Source: CAYWHE01 sp964458125 | GTDB lineage: Bacteria > Bacteroidota > Bacteroidia > AKYH767-A > OLB10 | Assembly: GCA_964458125.1 (NCBI GenBank) | Contig: CAYWHE010000055.1 | Location: 1-20,206, forward strand | DNA: 20,206 nucleotides | Reading direction: 5' to 3' | In this document: piece after piece, positions 7,541-14,576 of the stretch | Position numbering within the stretch: the first letter of the stretch is position 1 | How the letters are laid out: each line of letters starts with the position of its first letter | The notes under the pieces: model-generated | The model's database searches: none | Seen by the model: only the letters and a program-made list of their open reading frames with translations | What the model was told of the DNA's origin: nothing | Program-made: the position numbers and the translations under genes

Positions 7541-9064
7541 TTAGTGTTTAAAATGCCGGTTACCGGTTATTACCATAGCCAGGCCGTTTTTGTTACAATA
7601 ATCGACAGATTCCTGGTCCCTGATTGAACCTCCCGGCTGAATGACGGCTGTGATTCCAGCCTGGTGAGCGATTTCCACGCAGTCGGGGAACGGAAAGAAG
7701 GCATCGGAGGCCATCACGGCGCCTTCCAGGCCGAAATGAAACCTCCCGGCCTTATCGATAGCCTGTTGCAGGGCGTCCACGCGGGATGTCTGACCGGTTC
7801 CGCTGGCCAGCAGGCAGGCGTTTTTAACCAGCACGATGGTGTTGCTGCGGGTATGTTTCACCAGTTTATTGGCAAACACCAGGTCGGCATATTCGGTGGC
7901 GGACGGAACCCGGCTGGTCACCGGTTTCATATCGTTTACGGTTTCCGTTACCAGGTCTTTTTCCTGCTGGATCACCCCGTTGAGCAGGGACCTGAATTGT
8001 ATTTTTTCCGGCGCAACGGGTTTATGCAGTAACAGGATGCGGTTTTTCTTTTCCTTCAGCAGGGCCAGTGCGTCCGGGTCATAGGCCGGTGCAATGAGCA
8101 CTTCAAAGAACAGCTTGTGGATGCCTGCGGCCACGTCAGCGGTAAGTTTGCGGTTGGTGATCAGGATCCCGCCGAAGGCTGAAACGGGGTCACAGGCCAA
8201 AGCGCGGGTCCAGGCTTCGATCAGGGTGGCAGCGGAGGCCACTCCGCAGGCATTGTTATGTTTGATGATGGCGAAGGTGGTATCCTCAAAATCGGCCATC
8301 AGGGAAATGCCTGCATCAATGTCGAGCAGGTTATTATAAGACAATTCTTTTCCGCCCAACTGTTCCAGCATCCGGTCAAGCGCACCAAAAAAGATTCCAT
8401 GCTGGTGCGGGTTTTCTCCATACCGGAGGGGCAAAGCCCTGTTATAGCTTTTCCTGAACAGGGGAATTTTTCCTTCGCTGAAATAATTGAAAATGGCCGT
8501 ATCGTAATGGGAGGAGACCCCGAAGGCAAGAGCAGCATAGCTTTTTCGCAATCCGAGGCCGGTTTCACCCTTTTCTTCTTCCAGGATCCGGAGCAAACCC
8601 GCATACTGGTCCATGGAGGAGATGATTAAGACATCCCGGTAATTTTTTGCCCCGGCCCGGATCAGGGAGATGCCGCCAATATCAATTTTTTCAATAATGT
8701 CCTCCTGACCGGCCCCGGAAGCAACCGTATCTTCAAAAGGGTATAAATCCACCACCACCAGGTCGATGGAAGGGATCTGGTAGGTATCGAGCTGCAGGAC
8801 GTCACCGGCATTTTCGCGCCGGCTGAGGATGCCTCCAAACACCTTTGGGTGCAGGGTTTTCACGCGTCCCCCAAGGATGGAAGGATAGTCCGTCAGGTCC
8901 TCTACGGGAATTACCGGAACACCGCGTTTCTCAATAAAATCCCGGGTGCCGCCGGTGGCATAGAGGGTCACCCCGTTTTGATGAAGGGAGTGAATAACAG
9001 GTTCAAGCCCTTCCTTATGATACACCGAGATAAGGGCGCTTTTAATCTTTCTGATTTCCGACAT
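7541..9064 (-). CDS. purH: Bifunctional AICAR formyltransferase / IMP cyclohydrolase
   Basis: 507-residue cytosolic enzyme for the last two steps of de novo IMP synthesis: AICAR + 10-formyl-THF to FAICAR, then cyclisation to IMP. The N-terminal MGS-like IMP cyclohydrolase domain (about 1-145) has YATGGTRDFIEKRG and GGRVKTLHPKVFGGIL. The AICAR transformylase domain follows with LRYGENPHQ (about 213-221), IIKHNNACGVA containing the catalytic Lys268-His269 pair, a DAFFPFPD segment, and a C-terminal ITGNRHFKH typical of the family. A GTG at 9094 could add ten residues, but it overlaps the predicted -7 promoter element, so the ATG at 9064 is the real start. Confidence 0.96.
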   Translation of the reverse strand: MSEIRKIKSALISVYHKEGLEPVIHSLHQNGVTLYATGGTRDFIEKRGVPVIPVEDLTDYPSILGGRVKTLHPKVFGGILSRRENAGDVLQLDTYQIPSIDLVVVDLYPFEDTVASGAGQEDIIEKIDIGGISLIRAGAKNYRDVLIISSMDQYAGLLRILEEEKGETGLGLRKSYAALAFGVSSHYDTAIFNYFSEGKIPLFRKSYNRALPLRYGENPHQHGIFFGALDRMLEQLGGKELSYNNLLDIDAGISLMADFEDTTFAIIKHNNACGVASAATLIEAWTRALACDPVSAFGGILITNRKLTADVAAGIHKLFFEVLIAPAYDPDALALLKEKKNRILLLHKPVAPEKIQFRSLLNGVIQQEKDLVTETVNDMKPVTSRVPSATEYADLVFANKLVKHTRSNTIVLVKNACLLASGTGQTSRVDALQQAIDKAGRFHFGLEGAVMASDAFFPFPDCVEIAHQAGITAVIQPGGSIRDQESVDYCNKNGLAMVITGNRHFKH

Positions 9065-9093
9065 AAACCGGCCGCTGCTTCTAAAGTATGGCA

Positions 9094-9101
9094 CAAAATT
9101 A
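9094..9101 (-). promoter_or_regulatory. -7 element upstream of purH
   Basis: On the minus strand this reads TAATTTTG, a full match to TAnnTTTG, 29 nt before the chosen ATG. The -33 region is poorly conserved. It probably drives purH and, by read-through, the mre genes. It decides the start of purH, because the alternative GTG at 9094 would lie inside it. Confidence 0.6.
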
Positions 9102-9207
9102 CGATTTTGAACATGGCTTTAACCGGTTCAAAATAATTTATTTAAGGCCCCGAAATAACTTCCGGCAGGTTAGGGAAAGGGATGGAAGGCCCGGTAAGAT
9201 TTCCGGT

Positions 9208-9223
9208 TCCGGTGTCCACCGGA
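9208..9223. repeat. Short palindrome in purH/ABC permease spacer
   Basis: TCCGGTG-TC-CACCGGA is a 7-bp perfect inverted repeat in the 232-bp divergent spacer, upstream of both predicted promoters. It could be an operator shared by the divergent genes or a minor repeat; the sequence does not decide. Confidence 0.4.
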
Positions 9224-9262
9224 GGCCGGTATGGAAACACCTTTTCCAACCTGAATTTGAAT

Positions 9263-9270
9263 TATCTTTG
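9263..9270 (+). promoter_or_regulatory. -7 element upstream of ABC permease
   Basis: TATCTTTG, a full match to TAnnTTTG, ends 26 nt before the ATG at 9297. The -33 position has only a T-rich TTTTCC (9242-9247). It predicts a leader of about 20 nt. Confidence 0.6.
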
Positions 9271-9296
9271 CAGGATCCGAAGCCTGGAACCTGCGC

Positions 9297-10550
9297 ATGA
9301 TTTACCTGAAACTTTTCAAAGAAAGCCTCCTTTTTGCCATTCATGCCCTGGTGGTGAACAAACTCCGTACGATCCTTTCCCTGTTGGGCATTACCATTGG
9401 CATCTTCACCATCATCTCCGTTTTTACGGTGGTGGATGCCCTGAAGGAGAACGTCCGCAACAGCGTACAATCGCTTGGCGAGAATGTGGTTTACATTCAG
9501 AAATGGCCCTGGACCTTCGGGAACGACTATCCCTGGTGGAAATACTGGCAGCGTCCGCTGCCCGGCTATTCGGAAATGGAAGACCTTGAACACCGTATCC
9601 AGCATGCCGAAGCCATGGCCATGATGGCCTTCATCAACAGCAAGACCATAAGGTACCGGAACAACAGCATTGAAAATGCCGATGTAACGGCCGTTTCCCA
9701 TGCCTGGAGCCAGATCCGTTCCTTCGAACTGCAGTCCGGACGTTATTTTACAGAATCGGAGTCGCTGGGCGGGAGCGCCATCTGCATCCTGGGTGCAGAA
9801 GTTGCCAGAAGCCTGTTTGGAAGCGCCGATCCGGTCGGCAAGCAGATCCTGGCTGTGGGGCGCAGGTTCACCGTGATCGGGGTGTTCAAACGGGAGGGTA
9901 AAAGCATCCTGGAAAACACGAACGACAACAGTATTGTCATACCGGTAAATTTTGCCCGCAAAATTCTGGATATCCGTTCCGACAGGCTGAACCCGTTTAT
10001 CATGGTAAAAGGGAAACCGGGCGTTTCGAATGCCGAACTCAAGGAGGAGTTGCAGGGCGCCATGCGGGCCATCAGGAGACTGCGTCCGATGGAAGAGGAT
10101 AACTTTGCCATGAATGAGGCCAACCTGATTTCCAAAAACCTTACCGAACCGATCCTGAACATGATTTCCTTTGCAGGCATGATCATCGGCGGTTTCTCGG
10201 TCCTGGTGGGCGGTTTTGGAATCGCGAACATCATGTTTGTATCGGTAAAGGAACGTACCTCCATCATCGGGATACAGAAATCGCTTGGCGCCAAAAATTA
10301 TTTTATCCTGCTGCAGTTTCTGGCCGAGTCGGTATTTCTTTGCCTGATTGGCGGTGGCATCGGGCTGACGGTGGTGTTTGTTTTGTCGCTGGCCGTATCC
10401 GAACTCATGGACATGAACCTGCTGCTGACGTTCACCAATATCCTGCTGGGACTTTGCGTTTCAGCAGGCATCGGAATCGTATCCGGATTCATCCCCGCCT
10501 ATACGGCATCCCGGCTCGACCCGGTGGAAGCCATCCGGGCCAACGGCTAA
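9297..10550 (+). CDS. ABC transporter permease, MacB/FtsX type
   Basis: 417-residue inner-membrane permease with four membrane segments. TM1 (about 22-45) is followed by a large periplasmic MacB-type core domain (about 50-275), then an FtsX domain with three TM segments. The FtsX part has SVKERTSIIGIQKSLGAK after TM2 and the characteristic C-terminal PAYTASRLDPVEAIR. Proteins of this type couple a cytosolic ATPase to mechanical work in the periplasm, for export of peptides, lipoproteins or drugs. No ATPase, membrane-fusion protein or TolC gene lies in this window, so its partner must be encoded elsewhere and the substrate cannot be named. The ATG follows its own -7 element and is divergent from purH. 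Confidence 0.9.
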   Translation: MIYLKLFKESLLFAIHALVVNKLRTILSLLGITIGIFTIISVFTVVDALKENVRNSVQSLGENVVYIQKWPWTFGNDYPWWKYWQRPLPGYSEMEDLEHRIQHAEAMAMMAFINSKTIRYRNNSIENADVTAVSHAWSQIRSFELQSGRYFTESESLGGSAICILGAEVARSLFGSADPVGKQILAVGRRFTVIGVFKREGKSILENTNDNSIVIPVNFARKILDIRSDRLNPFIMVKGKPGVSNAELKEELQGAMRAIRRLRPMEEDNFAMNEANLISKNLTEPILNMISFAGMIIGGFSVLVGGFGIANIMFVSVKERTSIIGIQKSLGAKNYFILLQFLAESVFLCLIGGGIGLTVVFVLSLAVSELMDMNLLLTFTNILLGLCVSAGIGIVSGFIPAYTASRLDPVEAIRANG

Positions 10551-10590
10551 GAGCCTGACCGGTGCGGCAGACGATCTGAAACGGATGGTA

Positions 10591-10694
10591 TAAGTTTGCA
10601 TAGTTATTAATATTCAACAGGTTAGAAATTATTTTTTTTAAATGCTATGGTTTCCTTCCTCATTTTTTGAATTCTAAAAAATTATGTACGTTTG
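10591..10694 (+). promoter_or_regulatory. Promoter elements upstream of tRNA-Gly
   Basis: Two matches to TAnnTTTG lie here: TAAGTTTG at 10591-10598 and TACGTTTG at 10687-10694. The second is only 17 nt before the tRNA 5' end and has a TTG (10667-10669) 17 bases upstream, slightly shorter than ideal spacing. It is the more likely tRNA promoter. The rest of this 161-bp spacer is AT-rich with no gene. Confidence 0.55.
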
Positions 10695-10711
10695 CATTCC
10701 TAAAATTAAAC

Positions 10712-10787
10712 GCGAAAGTAGCTCAGTTGGTAGAGCGCGACCTTGCCAAGGTCGAGGTCGCGGGTTCGAACCCCGTCTTTCGCTCCA
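10712..10787 (+). tRNA. tRNA-Gly (GCC)
   Basis: A complete cloverleaf: acceptor GCGAAAG/CTTTCGC, D arm with AGTTGGTAGA, anticodon stem CGACC/GGTCG around TTGCCAA (anticodon GCC, reading GGC and GGT), five-base variable loop, T arm with TTCGAAC, discriminator T and an encoded CCA. A terminator follows at once. Confidence 0.96.
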
Positions 10788-10790
10788 GAA

Positions 10791-10829
10791 AAAGACCCTC
10801 TCCCATCAGCTGTCCGGAGGGGGTTTTTA
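10791..10829 (+). terminator. Rho-independent terminator after tRNA-Gly
   Basis: The stem ACCCTCTCC/GGAGGGGGT (nine pairs, one G-U) has a 12-nt loop. It is followed by a T-run and preceded by an A-run. It starts a few bases after the tRNA CCA, so tRNA-Gly and tRNA-Leu are probably separate transcripts. Confidence 0.8.
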
Positions 10830-10881
10830 GTTCATCCCGGAAGGAAAGACACCGTTGAACACCTGTTGATTTCCTTCTGAT

Positions 10882-10928
10882 GCCCAGGTGGTGGTCCCGA
10901 CAGGTATCGGGATGGCAGACAAGCAGAA
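10882..10928 (+). pseudogene. Broken 5' copy of tRNA-Leu with palindrome in D-loop
   Basis: Positions 10882-10894 repeat exactly the first 13 bases of the intact tRNA-Leu 48 bp downstream; the identity includes two more bases upstream if AT is counted. After an 18-bp insertion (10895-10912, TCCCGA-CAGGTA-TCGGGA, a perfect 6-bp inverted repeat), the tRNA-like sequence resumes as TGGCAGACAAGCAG, matching TGGTAGACACGCAG of tRNA-Leu at 12 of 14 bases. The insertion replaces AAC of the D-loop. The copy ends before the anticodon, so it cannot make a tRNA. It is best read as a partial tandem duplication later hit by a mobile palindrome. Confidence 0.75.
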
Positions 10929-10929
10929 T

Positions 10930-11014
10930 GCCCAGGTGGTGGAACTGGTAGACACGCAGGACTTAAAATCCTGTGGCCGTTGAGGCCGTGCGGGTTCGAT
11001 TCCCGCCCCGGGTA
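10930..11014 (+). tRNA. tRNA-Leu (TAA)
   Basis: A class II tRNA with anticodon stem CAGGA/TCCTG around CTTAAAA (anticodon TAA), long variable arm GGCC-GTTGA-GGCC, T arm GCGGG-TTCGATT-CCCGC and discriminator A. CCA is not encoded (CAA follows). The acceptor stem GCCCAGG/CCCGGGT has an A5-C68 mismatch and a G1-U72 wobble. The mismatch is unusual, since G5 would give a perfect pair. No TAnnTTTG promoter is evident directly upstream, where the broken copy lies. Confidence 0.93.
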
Positions 11015-11021
11015 CAAGTGA

Positions 11022-11053
11022 TAATGCTGCTTTCAGGCAGCATTACTTTTTTT
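11022..11053 (+). terminator. Rho-independent terminator after tRNA-Leu
   Basis: TAATGCTGC/GCAGCATTA forms a perfect 9-bp stem with a 6-nt loop, followed by C and seven T. It lies 8 nt after the tRNA and insulates the HNH gene from tRNA transcription. Confidence 0.85.
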
Positions 11054-11133
11054 GAGGAAATGTTGGGTATAACATTGGTGCAACAATTCGGATTTGATTT
11101 GTTTGATAACAATAGAATTATAAAAACGATTTC

Positions 11134-12099
11134 TTGAGTACCATTACCAGATACCTGACAGCCTTTGAAAAACTGAATAGAGGTATAACCAAATACGGCA
11201 AAGCTCCACACAAAATAATTTTTCTGATTACCGTTCTACAGGCTTTCCGGAATAACCTGATTCAAAAGAACGAAGTTTATGTTACCCCTGAATTGGTTGC
11301 CTTATTTAGGATAACCTGGAATAAACTCGTTTTTACAGATCATGTTAACAACTTTGCTTTGCCTTTTTGGCACTTGAAACGAGAAGGTTTTTGGCATTTG
11401 ATTCCAAAACCAGGTTTTGAGGCGGCCTTTTTGTTTAAGAAATCTGTTTCCAGTCTGGGAGAATTAAACGCAACGGTCTTTTATGCTAAACTTGATAGAG
11501 AATTATTTGAATTGATGAGGAATGAAACAGACAATACAATAATGCAGCAATACTTGCTTGATTTGTATTTTCCAGAAAATAAAAATGCTTTTAACAACTC
11601 TGCCCTGGGACAGCAAAAATTATTTGATGACATTGAAAGTAAAATAATTCATGAAGCCCCGGAAGATTACAGAAAGGAAATTGAAGTCCTGCTAAGTGAA
11701 AAGGATGAGGAGGAGATTTTCATCAGGGGAAGTTTATTCAAGAGGGTGATACCCAAAATTTACAATAACACTTGCTGCATTTCCGGAATGAAGGTAGATG
11801 CAACAATAAATGTTTCAATGGTAGATGCTTGCCACATTATTCCCTGGAATGAAAGTTATAATGACACCATTACAAATGGAATTGCATTATGTCCCAACCT
11901 TCACAGGGCATTTGATAGGGGATTAATCGGAGTTGATAATAACTATAAAGTAATTGTTTCATCAACATTCAGGGAAGATCAATGCAATTACAGCATTCGT
12001 ATTTTTGAAGGAAAACAAATCAGTTTACCCAAGAAGAATGAGTATTTTCCTTCGAGAAAAAACTTTGAGCAGCATTTGAAAAATATTTTCAAAGAATGA
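11134..12099 (+). CDS. HNH endonuclease with sulfur-binding-like N-domain
   Basis: 321-residue predicted restriction-type nuclease. The C-terminal HNH fold shows a CC pair (214-215), DACHIIPW (His234), NGIAL (248-252) and LHRAFDRG (His257), the beta-beta-alpha metal pattern of the COG3440-type enzymes. The N-terminal half has APHK (24-27) and LPFWHL...EGFW (76-87). These resemble the APHK and YPFW..GIW blocks of ScoMcrA-like phosphorothioate-DNA-binding domains; that match is from memory and not confirmed. No ATG occurs near the start, and an in-frame TAG lies at 11113, so the TTG at 11134 is the most likely initiator. The gene is clearly more AT-rich than its neighbours and has no methylase or Dnd partner here, suggesting horizontal gain. 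Confidence 0.85.
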   Translation: MSTITRYLTAFEKLNRGITKYGKAPHKIIFLITVLQAFRNNLIQKNEVYVTPELVALFRITWNKLVFTDHVNNFALPFWHLKREGFWHLIPKPGFEAAFLFKKSVSSLGELNATVFYAKLDRELFELMRNETDNTIMQQYLLDLYFPENKNAFNNSALGQQKLFDDIESKIIHEAPEDYRKEIEVLLSEKDEEEIFIRGSLFKRVIPKIYNNTCCISGMKVDATINVSMVDACHIIPWNESYNDTITNGIALCPNLHRAFDRGLIGVDNNYKVIVSSTFREDQCNYSIRIFEGKQISLPKKNEYFPSRKNFEQHLKNIFKE

Positions 12100-12263
12100 A
12101 TGAGGTATCCATTCACTTTTTAGGAAATTGGATTCAGGTCCTTAGTGAAGATATGCCTGGAAAACTTTTAGAGTCCAGGAGAAACAGGAATTTATTTTAT
12201 GGGCTGTTATTTTCTTGACACCGTCAATTTTTTTAGAATCGAAGGACATTTCAAAAATAATTT

Positions 12264-12282
12264 AAAATAAGGAACTTATTTT
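12264..12282. terminator. AT-rich inverted repeat between HNH gene and ferritin
   Basis: AAAATAAG-GAA-CTTATTTT is a perfect 8-bp inverted repeat overlapping the ferritin stop codon. It is flanked by T-runs on the + strand and AT-rich sequence on the other. It may act as a weak bidirectional terminator for these convergent genes; the stem is almost all A-T, so I am unsure. Confidence 0.4.
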
Positions 12283-12797
12283 TTACCGCGATCCCCGCCC
12301 GAGGAGGCCATACCAATGGAAGGCAGGTCACGGTCAAAGAGATACATACCTCCCTTATCATCGCCAATAAGCTTTAATTTATCCAGGATGGTACGGGCCA
12401 GCGCTTCCTCTTCAATTTGTTCGGCCACATACCATTGCAGGAAATTATGGGTGGTATAATCCCTTTCCTTCAGGCAGATTTCCACCAATCCATTGATCTC
12501 ATTGGAAACAAATACTTCATGTTTCAATACTTCCTCAAAAACGTAGTGGATGGATTTGAATTTCTGAGGTTGCTCTTTGAGGGCCGGAACCAGCGCATGA
12601 CCACCTCTTTCGTTCACATACTTGATGAGTTTCAGCATGTGCATGCGCTCTTCGTCTGATTGCGCATATAAAAACTGTGCAACACCCGTCAACCCTTCTG
12701 TTTCTGCCCATGATCCCATGGCCAGGTAATACTGGGAGGAGGCTGCTTCAAACTCAATCTGCTTGTTTAATGCGTTTTCAACTTTTTTTGTTACCAT
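12276..12797 (-). CDS. ftnA: Non-haem ferritin
   Basis: 173-residue iron-storage protein forming 24-subunit shells that oxidise Fe2+ and keep it as a mineral core. From the chosen ATG, all ferroxidase ligands fall at the positions of E. coli FtnA: Glu17, Glu50-x-x-His53, Glu94, Gln127 and Glu130, with Tyr24 and Glu126 also present. That numbering supports the start at 12797 over an in-frame ATG at 12842, which would add 15 residues. The C-terminal tail ends in a Gly/Ser-rich, basic segment. A TACCTTTA -7-like sequence lies at 12823-12830 (minus strand). Single-gene transcript, convergent with the HNH gene. Confidence 0.94.
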   Translation of the reverse strand: MVTKKVENALNKQIEFEAASSQYYLAMGSWAETEGLTGVAQFLYAQSDEERMHMLKLIKYVNERGGHALVPALKEQPQKFKSIHYVFEEVLKHEVFVSNEINGLVEICLKERDYTTHNFLQWYVAEQIEEEALARTILDKLKLIGDDKGGMYLFDRDLPSIGMASSGGDRGKK

Positions 12798-13275
12798 GGT
12801 GATGCTTTTCGTGTTGGTCTGGTAAAGGTAATGATTTTTCAAGTAACATATTTCTCAACCGTTTGTTTTCAGCAACGGGTTTGTTGACTGAATTTGAAGG
12901 GAGGGCGTATAATTCTAAATCCTGGCTGGCATCAGTCATCATATCTTATCCTAAAACAGCGGTTACCGGTTGTGGTGATTCAAACCAGTCATTCGTGCAT
13001 GCCTTGGATCCGGATTATGCAAACAGCAATTGTTCCTTTACCTTTGCTATTTCTTATTCCTGAACCATCACCAGTGTTTGATGCGGCGCTAAAATCCGAC
13101 CCAACCCGGTGCATGGGAGGGACATTTTAAAGGCCATGACGGCATGGAGTGTAAACAAAGGACTGACAGGGTGCGCGGGCGGATATTTGTTTTTTGCTCG
13201 CCACAGAACCTCTATGATGTTTAGCGCCGGTATATTGGTTTGCAGTACATTTGTTTTCAAAATTAAGGGTTCGTT
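12798..13275. other. Gene-poor spacer between ferritin and NDH-2
   Basis: 478 bp between divergently transcribed genes. It holds the putative ferritin -7 element (12823-12830), a TACCTTTG match on the + strand (13039-13046) with no obvious gene behind it, and the NDH-2 -7 element (13246-13253). Short open frames exist on both strands but show no recognisable protein and overlap the promoters. I see no RNA gene or repeat. Confidence 0.6.
13246..13253 (+). promoter_or_regulatory. -7 element of NADH dehydrogenase gene
   Basis: TACATTTG, a full match to TAnnTTTG, sits 22 nt before the GTG start at 13276; the -33 region is weak. It predicts a leader of about 17 nt. Confidence 0.6.
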
Positions 13276-14547
13276 GTGACTGCGAAGAAGAAAATAGTCG
13301 TAATCGGTGGAGGGTTTGCGGGCCTGCAACTGATCCGGAACCTGGATCAGCGGCTTTTTGATGTGCTGCTGATCGACAGGCAGAATCACCACCAGTTCCA
13401 GCCCCTCTTTTACCAGGTGGCCACCTCCCAACTGGAGCCTTCCAGTATTTCATTTCCTTTCCGCAAGATATTCCAGCACCACCCGAACGTACAGGTGCGG
13501 CTGGCGGAGGTCAGCAGCGTAAACCCTGCAGGCAGTGAGGTGATCACCTCCATGGGAAGTTTTCGCTATGACATTCTGGTGATCGCCACCGGCTGCCGCA
13601 CCAATTTTTTCGGTAACGGTGAACTGATGAAACATGCCCTGACCTTAAAGTCAACGTATGAGTCCATCAGCCTCCGCAACCATATCCTGGAAAACCTGGA
13701 GCAACTGTACTCCGCTTCAGAGGCGGAGAGGCCCGCCCTTCAGAATATCATTATTGCCGGGGCCGGTCCTACGGGCGTGGAACTGGCCGGTGCATTCGCA
13801 GAGATCCGTCAAAAGATCCTGCCGAAGGATTATCCCGGACTTGATTTTTCGGGCCTGCATATTTACCTGGTGGAAGGCAGCCCCCATACGCTGAACAGCA
13901 TGAGCAGCACCGCCCGGGAATCATCACGCAGGTACCTGGAAAGACTGGGCGTTGAAGTCACGACCGGCGTCCTGTTGCTGAAATATAACGGACTGGAAGC
14001 CACCCTGAGCGACGGACGGGTGCTGCCATCCAAAAACCTGATCTGGGCCGCCGGGGTGACGGGGAATGCCGTGGAAGGATTACCCCCCGAAACGGCTGCG
14101 CCCGGAAACCGCATCCGGGCCGGACGGTACAATAACGTTACTCCATATACGAATTTTTACGTACTGGGCGATCTGGCTTACATGGAAACTCCACGATTCC
14201 CGAAGGGGCATCCACAGCTGGCCAATGTGGCCATCAACCAGGCTAAAAACCTGGCTGCAAACCTGAAAAGAAAAGAACTGGGCAAGCCGCTTCTTGAATT
14301 CGAGTACCGCGATCTGGGTTCCATGGCCACCATTGGCCGGCACAAGGCCGTGGTGGATCTCCCTTTTATCCGGTTTAAGGGTTACCTGGCCTGGCTGACC
14401 TGGATGTTCCTGCACCTGATGCTGATCCTGAGCGTGCGAAACAAGCTGATCATTTTTATCAACTGGGCCTGGACTTATGTCACCAGCGATACCTCGCTGA
14501 GGCTCATCCTGCGGCCTGGTGTGAAAAATAATACAGGTGCAGACTGA
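13276..14547 (+). CDS. ndh: Type II NADH:quinone oxidoreductase (NDH-2)
   Basis: 423-residue single-subunit flavoprotein that passes electrons from NADH to membrane quinone without pumping protons. It has an FAD-binding GGGFAG (11-16), the NADH-binding GAGPTGVELAG (162-172), and the FAD motif VLGDLAYME around 297-304. The quinone/FAD-site helix is PQLANVAINQAKNLAANL (313-330). The hydrophobic C-terminus (about 365-410) matches the membrane-anchoring part of bacterial NDH-2. The start is GTG at 13276; no in-frame ATG precedes the dinucleotide fold. It ends 29 bp from the convergent 5-alpha-reductase-like gene. Confidence 0.92.
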   Translation: MTAKKKIVVIGGGFAGLQLIRNLDQRLFDVLLIDRQNHHQFQPLFYQVATSQLEPSSISFPFRKIFQHHPNVQVRLAEVSSVNPAGSEVITSMGSFRYDILVIATGCRTNFFGNGELMKHALTLKSTYESISLRNHILENLEQLYSASEAERPALQNIIIAGAGPTGVELAGAFAEIRQKILPKDYPGLDFSGLHIYLVEGSPHTLNSMSSTARESSRRYLERLGVEVTTGVLLLKYNGLEATLSDGRVLPSKNLIWAAGVTGNAVEGLPPETAAPGNRIRAGRYNNVTPYTNFYVLGDLAYMETPRFPKGHPQLANVAINQAKNLAANLKRKELGKPLLEFEYRDLGSMATIGRHKAVVDLPFIRFKGYLAWLTWMFLHLMLILSVRNKLIIFINWAWTYVTSDTSLRLILRPGVKNNTGAD

Positions 14548-14576
14548 TTGATTTTCCAAACAGCCTTTAAATCCGT

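Noticed and set aside
12287..12305. Resemblance of CGATCCCCGCCCGAGG to the 3' end of tRNA-Leu, as a possible att site
   Set aside because: Similarity is short and imperfect, it lies within the ferritin coding sequence (its C-terminal tail), and there is no integrase.
12863..13431. Open frames of 66-125 codons on both strands around the ferritin/NDH-2 spacer
   Set aside because: They overlap predicted promoters or the NDH-2 gene on the opposite strand and show no recognisable protein features.
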